64,000 nucleotides of DNA. It comes from Flavobacterium sp. 83 (GTDB lineage Bacteria > Bacteroidota > Bacteroidia > Flavobacteriales > Flavobacteriaceae). The translations under genes were made by a program, and so were the position numbers. Shown here piece after piece: positions 19,557-28,275 of this stretch. The number at the start of each line of letters is the position of its first letter. Position 1 is the first letter of the stretch. The notes under the pieces were generated by a model, which worked only from the letters and a program-made list of their open reading frames with translations, made no database searches and was not told where the DNA came from. The stretch spans positions 806,001-870,000 of the forward strand of contig NZ_JQMS01000001.1 of the NCBI RefSeq assembly GCF_000744835.1, given 5' to 3'.

Positions 19557-20486
19557 TTGAAGATTTTTCATTCTATAAACGATTTCAGTTCTAACAAGAA
19601 AACAATCCTAACTTTAGGCACCTTTGACGGAGTTCATATTGGTCACAAAAAAATCCTGGAAAAGCTTATCCAAAAAACAAAAAAAGAAGACTATGAAAGT
19701 TTAGTCCTTACTTTTTTTCCACACCCCAGAATGGTCTTACAGGAACATTCCGACATAAAACTACTCAATACTATAGATGAAAAAATAGCTTTATTGGAGC
19801 AAATTGGCATTGAAAATCTTGTCATCCATCCTTTTGACGAGACTTTTTCGAGATTGACCGCCGAAGAGTTTGTGAAAAATGTGCTCGTAGATCGATTTCA
19901 TATTCAAAAAATAATAATAGGTTACGATCATCGATTTGGCAGAAACCGCACGGCTAATATTGACGACCTTATTGCTTTTGGAAAAGAATATAGTTTTGAA
20001 GTTGAACAAATATCCGTTCAGGAAATAAATGACATTTCAGTAAGTTCTACTAAAATTAGAACAGCATTGTTAGAAGGAAATATGGATTTGGCTAATGAGT
20101 GTTTAGGCTATGAGTATTTCCTAACCGGAATTATTGTTAAAGGAAAACAATTGGGAAGAACAATAAACTTTCCGACTGCCAACATAAAAATCGAAGAAAA
20201 TTACAAGCTTATTCCGCAAAATGGAGTTTATATTGTAAAAAGCACCATCAACCAAAAAACTGTTTTTGGCATGATGAATATTGGATTCAATCCCACTGTC
20301 GATGGACAAAATCAGACTATTGAAGTTCATTATTTTGATTTTGACGAAGATTTATACAATCAAAAAATTAGAGTTTCCTTGTTGCACAGAATTCGTTCTG
20401 AGCAAAAATTTGAATCTTTTATTCTTTTAAAAGAGCAACTCGAAAAAGACAAAAAAACCGCAACTGAATACCTAAAAAAAATTTAA
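19557..20486 (+). CDS. ribF: Bifunctional riboflavin kinase / FAD synthetase
   Basis: Phosphorylates riboflavin to FMN and adenylates FMN to FAD. 310 residues. The N-terminal nucleotidyltransferase domain has LTLGTFDGVHIGHKKIL, FFPHPRMVL and VIGYDHRFGRNR plus SSTKIRTALLEG; the C-terminal flavokinase domain has VKGKQLGRTINFPTANI and GMMNIGFNPTV with the general-base Glu in IEVHYFDFDEDLYNQ. No ATG exists near the N-terminus; TTG at 19557 (KIFHSINDF) is chosen because the upstream TTG sits in the promoter. It is followed after 122 bp by an unrelated membrane gene with its own promoter. Confidence 0.94.
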   Translation: MKIFHSINDFSSNKKTILTLGTFDGVHIGHKKILEKLIQKTKKEDYESLVLTFFPHPRMVLQEHSDIKLLNTIDEKIALLEQIGIENLVIHPFDETFSRLTAEEFVKNVLVDRFHIQKIIIGYDHRFGRNRTANIDDLIAFGKEYSFEVEQISVQEINDISVSSTKIRTALLEGNMDLANECLGYEYFLTGIIVKGKQLGRTINFPTANIKIEENYKLIPQNGVYIVKSTINQKTVFGMMNIGFNPTVDGQNQTIEVHYFDFDEDLYNQKIRVSLLHRIRSEQKFESFILLKEQLEKDKKTATEYLKKI

Positions 20487-20540
20487 CTTTCTATAAAATT
20501 CTTTTTTAACACATTTCATTAAATATTGTCATATTTTCAG

Positions 20541-20548
20541 TAAATTTG
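20541..20548 (+). promoter_or_regulatory. Promoter -7 element of the first small membrane-protein gene
   Basis: TAAATTTG fits TAnnTTTG and lies 60 bp upstream of the ATG at 20609. It overlaps a TTG that would otherwise give a longer frame. Confidence 0.5.
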
Positions 20549-20608
20549 AAATGTAATGCATTGTTTATCATAGCCGTATTATTTTTAAATCTTCTAAAAA
20601 TTAATCAT

Positions 20609-21058
20609 ATGAAACTGCCAAAAGAATTTTACAACGGATTTATAATTTTCCTAGGAATTGGTCTTTACTTTTTATTCATGGAGCTTTTAGGGCTTGCTGA
20701 TTTGTTTTACTTACGCCTTTTCAATGTCCTATTTGTTTTTTATGGTACTAACCGAACTTTAAAAACAAATTTTACTGAAGGAAAAACCATTCTTGTTTCT
20801 AATGCTGCCTCTGCATTAACCACATCACTCACAGGGATTTTTTTAAGTGTCATCGGACTCATAATCTACAGTTATTCAAAAGGTGGCGACGCCTATGTAG
20901 GGTCATTATCAAAAACTTTATTATTTGGCGGCAATCCCTCTGTAATGACTTATTCAATTTCTTTACTTTTTGAGGGAATCGTATCTGCTGTCATTGTTAC
21001 ATTTATGCTACTGCTGTATTGGGATAGCCGTTACTCTTCTGACAAACATCAAAATTAA
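20609..21058 (+). CDS. Small four-helix membrane protein (paralogue A)
   Basis: I do not recognise a named family. 149 residues with about four hydrophobic segments (near 8-26, 31-47, 68-92 and 118-140). The start at 20609 (MKLPKEFYNGF) is set by alignment with the next gene, which begins MKLPKELLNGC; the longer frame from 20546 would start in the promoter. The two proteins are similar end to end and share DLFYLRL, VFYG-NRT, LFGGNPSV and SLLFEG/CLLFEG motifs, so this is a tandem duplication. The predicted location is the inner membrane; its function is unknown. Confidence 0.8.
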   Translation: MKLPKEFYNGFIIFLGIGLYFLFMELLGLADLFYLRLFNVLFVFYGTNRTLKTNFTEGKTILVSNAASALTTSLTGIFLSVIGLIIYSYSKGGDAYVGSLSKTLLFGGNPSVMTYSISLLFEGIVSAVIVTFMLLLYWDSRYSSDKHQN

Positions 21059-21464
21059 GTAAATAAAAAAAGGTTTTTTAATTGATCTGTTTCATGAAAA
21101 AGACTCTATAATTACCCTTTAGATCCAATGATTCAAAACGTCAGTCCGAGGCATAATTTTTATTCTAAAAAAACAATATAAAATGACGTTACAACTATCT
21201 CGTCAGTTCAGGTAAATTTTCTAAAAATACGAACAGCTTTTTAAAAAAATTTGTATCGAGTACCTTTTTTAATAAAACGTAAATGGTAGTGTTTTTTGTT
21301 TAGCAGACCTGAACAAAACTTCTCGATACACATCACATTCGAAGTGAAGTGCGTATCAAAAACCTTTTTTCAATACTAATTACGCCTACCGGATGGATGA
21401 TAGTTCTAAAAAAACATTCTGTTTCAAAACAACCTGATTATTTTAATTTTAAAAAACAAACCTC
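21059..21464. other. Intergenic region with a decayed palindromic repeat
   Basis: 406 bp between the two paralogues. GTTCAGGT at 21206 pairs with ACCTGAAC at 21307; CGTCAGTTC, TGTATCGAG, TAGTGTTTTTTGT and CTCGATACA resemble pieces of the 180-bp element at 33926-34105 but are out of order and mutated. No open frame of note and no clear promoter for the downstream gene. Confidence 0.45.
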
Positions 21465-21902
21465 ATGAAACTACCAAAAGAGTTATTAAACGGATGTCTT
21501 ATTTTTATCGGAATTGGCCTTTATTTCTTGTTAATGAATGCATTAGGCTATGCTGATTTATTTTATTTACGACTCGTTAACGTATTTTTTGTTTTTTATG
21601 GCGTTAACAGAACTATCTCAATGAATCTTGCAGAAGGCAAAAAAACATTCATCGCTAATGCAATATCGGCTATGATGACATCACTTGCTGGTGTATTTCT
21701 AAGCATCATTGGACTAGTAATTTATAGCTATATGCAAGGCGGGGATTCTTACGTAAAATCCTTACCGAAAACATTTTTATTTGGGGGAAATCCATCCGTG
21801 AACACATATTCTATTTGCTTACTCTTTGAAGGGATTGCTTCGTCAGTAATTGTTACCATGTTACTCATGCTATATTGGAACAACCGCCTTACAACCGATT
21901 AA
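21465..21902 (+). CDS. Small four-helix membrane protein (paralogue B)
   Basis: 145 residues, four predicted transmembrane segments, clearly paralogous to the protein at 20609-21058 across its whole length (DLFYLRLVNVFFVFYGVNRT, SLAGVFLSIIGLVIYSY, LFGGNPSVNTYS). The family is not recognised. The copies have diverged enough that this is not a recent duplication. I see no TAnnTTTG element just upstream, so it may be expressed weakly, by readthrough, or from an atypical promoter. bioB follows after 97 bp with its own promoter. Confidence 0.8.
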   Translation: MKLPKELLNGCLIFIGIGLYFLLMNALGYADLFYLRLVNVFFVFYGVNRTISMNLAEGKKTFIANAISAMMTSLAGVFLSIIGLVIYSYMQGGDSYVKSLPKTFLFGGNPSVNTYSICLLFEGIASSVIVTMLLMLYWNNRLTTD

Positions 21903-21947
21903 CTTCGACTTTAAAATTGTTTCTAATTGGCTTTTAAAGCTATTGCA

Positions 21948-21978
21948 TTGCTTCTTTACAACAATTTGACTACTTTTG
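21948..21978 (+). promoter_or_regulatory. Promoter of bioB
   Basis: TTG at 21948-21950, a 20-bp spacer and TACTTTTG at 21971-21978. This fits the Bacteroidota -33/-7 consensus including the spacing. It excludes the frame starts at 21976 and 21979 and leaves ATG 22000. Confidence 0.7.
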
Positions 21979-21999
21979 ATGCATCAAAAAAGCGTATCG

Positions 22000-23085
22000 A
22001 TGAGCATTACAAAACACAACTGGACGAAAGACGAAATTATCGCAATATATAACAAGCCTATGATGGATTTGCTTTTTGAAGCAGCTTCTATCCATAGAGA
22101 ACATCATGACCCTAACGTTGTTCAGGTTTCAACCTTATTATCTATAAAAACAGGTGGTTGCCCAGAAGATTGTGGATATTGCCCTCAGGCAGCCCGTTAT
22201 CACACTGAAATTGAAGGAAATGATTTAATGTCAGTAAGCCAAGTAAAAGCACAAGCTTTGCGTGCAAAGTCAACTGGTTCTTCGCGAGTATGTATGGGAG
22301 CAGCATGGAGAAATGTAAAAGACGGCCCTGAGTTTGATCAAGTACTAGAAATGGTGCGTACCATCAATAAACTGGATATGGAAGTGTGCTGTACACTTGG
22401 AATGATTACTGAAAACCAAGCACATCGTTTGGCAGAAGCCGGTTTATATGCATACAACCACAATTTAGACACTTCAGAAGAATATTATAAAGAAGTAATC
22501 TCAACACGTGGTTTTGAAGACCGTTTACAAACCATCGAGAATGTCCGTAAAACGAATGTTACTGTTTGTAGTGGTGGAATTATTGGCATGGGAGAAAGTA
22601 TTGAGGACAGAGCCGGAATGCTTGTTGCTCTTTCTACACTAAATCCTCAACCGGAATCAGTGCCAATAAATGCATTAGTTGCTGTTGAAGGAACTCCGAT
22701 GGAAGAAGAAAAACCAGTAGAAATTTGGGAAATGATCCGAATGGTAGCCACTACCAGAATTATCATGCCAGAAACTCAAGTGCGTTTATCAGCAGGAAGA
22801 ATGAACATGAGCCGAGAGGGACAAGCAATGTGCTTTTTTGCCGGAGCTAATTCTATTTTTGCCGGAGATAAATTACTGACTACGCCAAACCCAGATGTAA
22901 ATGAAGACATGAAAATGTTTGAAATGTTGGGATTAAACCCTCAAAAACCATTTACAAAAGTATCACAACCTCAAACGGTTGAAGCAGCAGATTCTCAATT
23001 TGCTCCATTAGGCGAAAAACCAAAATGGTCAAGACCAGGACATACCATCGAGAGAAATCTTGAAGCCTCTACTAAAGAAAAATAG
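22000..23085 (+). CDS. bioB: Biotin synthase
   Basis: Radical SAM enzyme that inserts sulfur into dethiobiotin to make biotin, the last step of the pathway. 361 residues from ATG 22000 (MSITKHNWTKDEI). The CxxxCxxC cluster motif is GGCPEDCGYCPQ, and YNHNLDTSEEYY and RLSAGRMNMSRE are BioB signatures; the Arg ligand of the auxiliary 2Fe-2S cluster would lie in the latter. It is unlinked to the bioF-D-A cluster at 41463-46263, having its own promoter and terminator, so the pathway is split over at least two loci. Confidence 0.96.
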   Translation: MSITKHNWTKDEIIAIYNKPMMDLLFEAASIHREHHDPNVVQVSTLLSIKTGGCPEDCGYCPQAARYHTEIEGNDLMSVSQVKAQALRAKSTGSSRVCMGAAWRNVKDGPEFDQVLEMVRTINKLDMEVCCTLGMITENQAHRLAEAGLYAYNHNLDTSEEYYKEVISTRGFEDRLQTIENVRKTNVTVCSGGIIGMGESIEDRAGMLVALSTLNPQPESVPINALVAVEGTPMEEEKPVEIWEMIRMVATTRIIMPETQVRLSAGRMNMSREGQAMCFFAGANSIFAGDKLLTTPNPDVNEDMKMFEMLGLNPQKPFTKVSQPQTVEAADSQFAPLGEKPKWSRPGHTIERNLEASTKEK

Positions 23086-23121
23086 TATTTTTTTACAATA
23101 ATTGATTAAAGTAAATCTAAT

Positions 23122-23155
23122 ATGCTCTTAACCTAAAAATTAAGAGCATTTTATA
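23122..23155 (+). terminator. Terminator after bioB
   Basis: ATGCTCTTAA, an 8-nt loop, TTAAGAGCAT (perfect 10-bp stem), then a T-rich tail. It also lies 17 bp upstream of the next gene. Confidence 0.85.
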
Positions 23156-23165
23156 ATTTTAATTT

Positions 23166-24035
23166 ATGAAAATTGATTTAACCGAAATAGAACGTGTTTC
23201 AACCATTTCGAAAGAGGATTTTCATACTAATTATGTTCAAAAACAAAAGCCGTTAGTTATTGAAAAATTAACGCAAGATTGGCCCGCATACAATAAATGG
23301 AACCTCAACTATATTAAATCAGTCGCAGGCGAAAAAATAGTCCCTTTGTACGACAACAGGCCCGTTTCGCATAAAGATGGATTTAATGAAGCCCACGCCA
23401 AAATGAAAATGGCAGACTATGTTGACTTATTACAATCAAAACCCACCAATTATAGAATATTCCTTTATGATTTAATGAAGGAATTACCCATTCTCCACAA
23501 AGATTTTCGATGGCCTAATTTAGGATTACACCTAATAAAACAATTACCAATGCTTTTCTTTGGAGGGAAAAACTCCAAAGTATTCATGCATTTTGATATC
23601 GATTATTCAAATATTCTCCATTTTCAATTTGACGGTCAAAAACAATGTATTTTATTCGACCCGCATCAAACCCCTTTTTTATACAAAATCCCCCATTCAT
23701 TAATCTGCAGAGAAGATATTGATTTTGACAATCCAGACTTTGATAAATGGCCGGCTTTAAAACAAGCAAAAGGATTTATTTGCAAATTAAATCATGGTGA
23801 AATGTTGTTCATGCCCGAAGGCTATTGGCATTATATGAAATACCTCGAACCTGGTTTCTCAATGAGTTTGCGGGCTTACCCCCGAAAAATTTCAAATCTG
23901 TCAAAAGCAGTTTACAATATGATTATAATGCGCTACTACGATAATTTAATGCGCAGACTAAAAGGACAAAAATGGATTGATTACAAGAATAAAAAAGCTA
24001 TAACACTAACGCACCAGAAACTAAACATTAGTTAG
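23166..24035 (+). CDS. Cupin-like (JmjC-type, cupin_8) oxygenase
   Basis: 289 residues, no signal peptide. N-terminal FHTNYVQKQKPLVIEKLTQDWPA is the usual opening of cupin_8 proteins. Metal ligands are plausible in MHFDIDYSNILHFQF (HxD) and MPEGYWHYM (distal His). Family members are 2-oxoglutarate/Fe(II) hydroxylases acting on proteins or small molecules; the substrate here is unknown. It starts 11 bp after the bioB terminator; I see no distinct TAnnTTTG element, so some readthrough from bioB is possible. It converges with the surface-protein gene ending at 24104. Confidence 0.85.
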   Translation: MKIDLTEIERVSTISKEDFHTNYVQKQKPLVIEKLTQDWPAYNKWNLNYIKSVAGEKIVPLYDNRPVSHKDGFNEAHAKMKMADYVDLLQSKPTNYRIFLYDLMKELPILHKDFRWPNLGLHLIKQLPMLFFGGKNSKVFMHFDIDYSNILHFQFDGQKQCILFDPHQTPFLYKIPHSLICREDIDFDNPDFDKWPALKQAKGFICKLNHGEMLFMPEGYWHYMKYLEPGFSMSLRAYPRKISNLSKAVYNMIIMRYYDNLMRRLKGQKWIDYKNKKAITLTHQKLNIS

Positions 24036-24103
24036 AACCAAAAAAAATGAGATTTATTAGAAACAAATCCTCTTTGTATCCTGGATAATAGAATTGAAAT
24101 CTC

Positions 24104-27100
24104 TTAATTTATAATTTTATTAGCTATCATTTTACCGTTTTTTAATACCGTTTTTACCAATACAATTTGTTCACTTGAAAGCAAATTAGGCACCAAAAAT
24201 TCAGAACTGCCTATATTGTTTTTTTGATACAGTTTCCTTCCTGACAAATCATAAATAACAATTTTATCTATTGGTTCAACTGATGAATTTACTTGTATCT
24301 GTTTGTTCTTTCTAAAAACACAAACAGAATTTTTCTCTTTTTTAAAGCTATTTTCGGCTAACGTTTTATCTGTAAAACGCAATACAAAACGGTCATTAAA
24401 AGTACCCGTTTGGGTATTAAAAGTATAGCTGCCATTTTTCAAATCAAAAATTGTATTATTTAATTTGTCTTCGATGAAAACTAGCTGATTGGATAATAAT
24501 CCATCAACCGCATCAATATTTATTGAAAAAAGACCCTCAATAGTCGTACTGTAACCTAAAGGAATAACATCTGTTTCGTCAAATGGCAAACCTTTGGCCT
24601 GAATCACTAAATTTTGATTTTGATTAACACTATAAAAATCTATGTACTCATTTGCATCAAAACTTTCCCCATCAAAACCAATATCAAAATCATTAGTTGC
24701 CCCTTCTATATAGCCAATTAAAGTTTGTTTGAAAGCCCCTTGACTATTAGATAAATTTAGCCAGATTCGATCTTTCTCTATACTTATCTTCGCCAATTTT
24801 TTTATTACATTCGATTTAAAAAAACTAGAATTATTACCGGCAATGCGCATGCTATTATTAAAAACCGCTGTCCCGCCTCCATTACTACTTGTCACAAAAA
24901 ATGACTGACCTGATGCAATTTTACCATTAGGTTTGGTATTATTTATTCCTAATTTCAAGGCAGGACTTGTTCCTACTCCGCCGGATAAGTTATAAACAGC
25001 ATAATCATCTGAGGTATATGCATTATTTGTAATAGCAGTATTATGTGTCCAGAGATAAATTGTCCCATCTGTGACGCCAGCATTTGTCGCAATAAAAACA
25101 TCAGCGTCAATTGCTGAGGGATATGGATTCCCAATGAGATTTGAAGTATCCGTTGCTGCTATTGGAACTGAAACTACCCCATTATTAGGAATCCCTGAAA
25201 AAACAGCCTCGTAAACAGCTGGAATTATTGTTGAATAATTTTCGGGACCGCGGATAATATAACCATTGCCCGCACCCATAACATTTGTTGGCGCTTCATT
25301 ATGCCAATTATCAACTGATGCATCAAAAGAATAAAACTTATCCGAAAGAGAGAGAGAAGAAACGTCAATTAATTTTTGATTTGAAACCGGTGAAGACCAA
25401 TAGGTATAATCCGTTTTTAAAATAGGTGTTGTTTGTCTTTTCAACCGAATATTACCCGTATTAACAATTTGATCATCCGATTGATAAAGTGCTGCATTGT
25501 TTTCTAAAACTAATGTCCCTAATCCTGTATAATCAAAAAGCAACCCCAGCGTATTTCCATTTGGAATTGCAACTGTATTTCCTGCAGTTATTGAACATGA
25601 ACAGGCATTTGTTGAATTAAAAAAAGGGAAACTTCCGTTGAATATTATCGTTTTTTCAGGAGATGGCAATCCATTACCCCATGTAACACCGTCCCAAATA
25701 GTGCTGTTCGTACATAATTTTATAAGAGCAACACGATGCTTCGTAATACCCGAAATAGAATTAAAATTCCCACCAATCATTACTTTATTATTTGGAGTAA
25801 AGCAAATACTATACAAAGTACTATTTAAATTCACAGAGAAAGAACTATCATAAACTCCAGTAGCCATTAATCGAATCATTCGTTTAACCGCAGTTCCATT
25901 ATAGGTTCCGGAAAAGGTCCCTCCTATAAGCAATCGATTATCGGGTTGAACCAAAATTGTTCTAACTTCTCCTATACTAAAGCCCGCTCCCGAAGCAAAA
26001 GAAACATCTAAACTACCATTGCTATTGAGTCTGACTATTTTTTTTGCGGAAGCACTGCCATAATTCAAAAATGTACCACCAATAATGAGTTTATTATCGG
26101 ATTGAATTGCGATAGCATAAACATATTTATCAAAACCTGTGCCTGTAACAAATCCAAGATCTATACTTCCATCTGCATTCAGACGGACCATTTTATTATA
26201 CGAAAGACCATTGAAAGTTGTGAATCGACCACCTAAAACAATTTTCCCATCGGGTTGTAATAAAAGAGTTTCTACTATAGCATCTGCACCTAAACCTTTA
26301 TTAAAACTTAGATCCACTGTCCCATCTGACAATAATCTGGCAATTCTATTAACTAAAACACCATTGTAATTAGTAAAATTTCCACCAATAATTATTTTGC
26401 CATCAGGCTGAAGAGCTACAGCATAAATTTGATTATTTGTTCCTGTACCAATTGTAAATGTCGCGTCGACATCTCCATTTGATAAAGTCCTAATTATTCT
26501 GTTTGCAGCAACGCCATTATAGGTAGTAAAACTACCAACCAGAACCATTTTATTATCGGCTTGTATAACAGCACTCTTAATTGTATTATTCGCTCCAATT
26601 CCCAAAGAATTAAAAGTGGGATCGACAGCACCGTCCTCTAATAAACAAGCAATTCTATTAGCACTTGCTCCATTGAATTTAGTAAAGCTCCCAAAAGCCA
26701 TCGTTTTATTATCTGGTAAAGAAATAATTTTTAATACGGAATTATTGAAACCTACACCAGCGGTTAGATATCCAATATCTAAAGTTCCTACTGCATCTAT
26801 TTTGGCAAGTCTGCCTTGATTTTGGGAATCAAAAACCGAAAAAGAGCCACCCACAAACCAAGAACCATCAGGAGCATCGGCTACTGTATAAACCGTTGCT
26901 GTTGCTGGACCAAAACCAATATCAAATAAAGAATTAATGACTCCATTAGAACCCAACAAAACTAATCTATTCACTGCTGATCCATTATAACTCCCGGTAA
27001 AAGAACCTGCAACCATAATCGCCCCATTAGAATCTACTTTAATACTATTTACCCCAACAGCACTAAATCCAGACCCGGATGTAAAACCGCCATCAATAGA

Positions 27101-27958
27101 TCCATCACTATTTAAGCGAATGATTCTATTTGCTAAAGTTCCATTATAAGTGGTAAAATCGCCTCCCACTAAAATTTTCCCATCTGATTGTAAAGAAAGA
27201 GCCCCAATATTATCATTAAAACTTGTTCCAATCCCAAATGCAGTATCAATAGAGCCATTACTATTTAATCTAATTATTCTATTACAAACAGTACCATTGA
27301 AAGAAATAAATGAACCCGCTACAATTATTTTTCCATCAGTTTGAATTTGAACTTCTTCTACGGCTGCACTTGCTCCAGACCCCGTAACAAAAGAAGTATC
27401 TAAATTTCCATTTGGCAATATTCGGGCGAGATGATTTGCAGTCACGCCATTATATTTTGTAAAACTTCCTACAATAACAATACTCCCGTCAGTTTGTAAG
27501 GCTAAACTATGGACTATACCGGTACTTGCTGCTACTGAGGTATTAAAACTGGCATCAAAAGAGCCATCACTATTCAACCTTATTAATCGTCCAGCGACAG
27601 AACCGTTAAAAGTAGTAAAAGTGCCTCCCAAAACTATTTTGCCATCGGGTTGCACCAGAGAACAATATATTTTTCCATTGAAACCAGAACCTAAAATAAA
27701 AGAAATATCTTTAGAACCATCTGAAAATAATCGGGTCAAATATGGGGTTACGGCACCATTAAAATTCAAAAAATCCCCTCCAACAATTAGTTTTCCATCT
27801 GCTTGCAAAGCAACTGTTCTGACTGTACTATCAAAACCATCTCCTTGGAGGCCATCATCGAAAACATTAAAAGCTAAATCTACTTTTCCTTGCTGGGAAT
27901 AGACTGAACCACTAATAAAAAGACTGAATATAATAACGAGGAAATAAAGTTTTACCAT
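24104..27958 (-). CDS. Very large secreted protein with delta-60 repeats and T9SS sorting domain
   Basis: 1284 residues. The signal peptide (MVKLYFLVIIFSLFISG, cleavage near VYSQ) starts at the ATG 27958, one codon inside a TTG-started frame. Residues about 30-760 are tandem delta-60 repeats of roughly 50 residues with the pattern LQPDGKI-x-GG-F--YNG-x-RI-RL-SDG-D-F, probably folding as beta-propellers. A linker follows, then the module shared with the next three genes (YTYWSSPVS near 870, LWTHNTAI, DRIWLNL, NDRFVLRFTDKTL), ending in a T9SS type A domain (KIVIYDLSGRKLYQKN ... NKIIN). It should be exported across the outer membrane. Function is unknown; adhesion or surface layer is a guess. 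Confidence 0.88.
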   Translation of the reverse strand: MVKLYFLVIIFSLFISGSVYSQQGKVDLAFNVFDDGLQGDGFDSTVRTVALQADGKLIVGGDFLNFNGAVTPYLTRLFSDGSKDISFILGSGFNGKIYCSLVQPDGKIVLGGTFTTFNGSVAGRLIRLNSDGSFDASFNTSVAASTGIVHSLALQTDGSIVIVGSFTKYNGVTANHLARILPNGNLDTSFVTGSGASAAVEEVQIQTDGKIIVAGSFISFNGTVCNRIIRLNSNGSIDTAFGIGTSFNDNIGALSLQSDGKILVGGDFTTYNGTLANRIIRLNSDGSIDGGFTSGSGFSAVGVNSIKVDSNGAIMVAGSFTGSYNGSAVNRLVLLGSNGVINSLFDIGFGPATATVYTVADAPDGSWFVGGSFSVFDSQNQGRLAKIDAVGTLDIGYLTAGVGFNNSVLKIISLPDNKTMAFGSFTKFNGASANRIACLLEDGAVDPTFNSLGIGANNTIKSAVIQADNKMVLVGSFTTYNGVAANRIIRTLSNGDVDATFTIGTGTNNQIYAVALQPDGKIIIGGNFTNYNGVLVNRIARLLSDGTVDLSFNKGLGADAIVETLLLQPDGKIVLGGRFTTFNGLSYNKMVRLNADGSIDLGFVTGTGFDKYVYAIAIQSDNKLIIGGTFLNYGSASAKKIVRLNSNGSLDVSFASGAGFSIGEVRTILVQPDNRLLIGGTFSGTYNGTAVKRMIRLMATGVYDSSFSVNLNSTLYSICFTPNNKVMIGGNFNSISGITKHRVALIKLCTNSTIWDGVTWGNGLPSPEKTIIFNGSFPFFNSTNACSCSITAGNTVAIPNGNTLGLLFDYTGLGTLVLENNAALYQSDDQIVNTGNIRLKRQTTPILKTDYTYWSSPVSNQKLIDVSSLSLSDKFYSFDASVDNWHNEAPTNVMGAGNGYIIRGPENYSTIIPAVYEAVFSGIPNNGVVSVPIAATDTSNLIGNPYPSAIDADVFIATNAGVTDGTIYLWTHNTAITNNAYTSDDYAVYNLSGGVGTSPALKLGINNTKPNGKIASGQSFFVTSSNGGGTAVFNNSMRIAGNNSSFFKSNVIKKLAKISIEKDRIWLNLSNSQGAFKQTLIGYIEGATNDFDIGFDGESFDANEYIDFYSVNQNQNLVIQAKGLPFDETDVIPLGYSTTIEGLFSINIDAVDGLLSNQLVFIEDKLNNTIFDLKNGSYTFNTQTGTFNDRFVLRFTDKTLAENSFKKEKNSVCVFRKNKQIQVNSSVEPIDKIVIYDLSGRKLYQKNNIGSSEFLVPNLLSSEQIVLVKTVLKNGKMIANKIIN

Positions 27959-28275
27959 CAAATTTATATAGAATTTATAGTTGCAATTAGAACAATGAAA
28001 CGATTTGTAATTATTTCATTTTAAAACTTCTATAAAATTATATGGAATATTTTTGTAATACAATACCCACTTTTGGTGATATTTACTTATAAATTTTGAT
28101 TAAGTACTAATAATTATAAAAACACCTAAGGAATTGAATAATCACTACAGATTCAAAATGAATCAATAATTAAAGATTGCTATTGTTAATTTTAAATTAT
28201 TGAATTCAAAAAAAACACCCATTCTGTTGAGACGGAATGGGTGTTTATAAAATTTAAATGGTTAGTTAAATGGGT
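27959..28275. other. Intergenic region between surface-protein genes
   Basis: 317 bp, strongly AT-rich. It holds the terminator of the gene to its right (28207-28246) and presumably the promoter for the gene to its left, but no clean TAnnTTTG element was found near 27960-28100. Confidence 0.5.
28207..28246 (-). terminator. Terminator of the 28276-32904 gene
   Basis: AAACACCCATTC, a 10-nt loop, GAATGGGTGTTT; perfect 12-bp stem with an eight-base T-run on the minus strand. Confidence 0.9.

Noticed and set aside
20546..20608. Longer start for the first small membrane protein
   Set aside because: It lies in the promoter element, and the paralogue starts at the equivalent of 20609.
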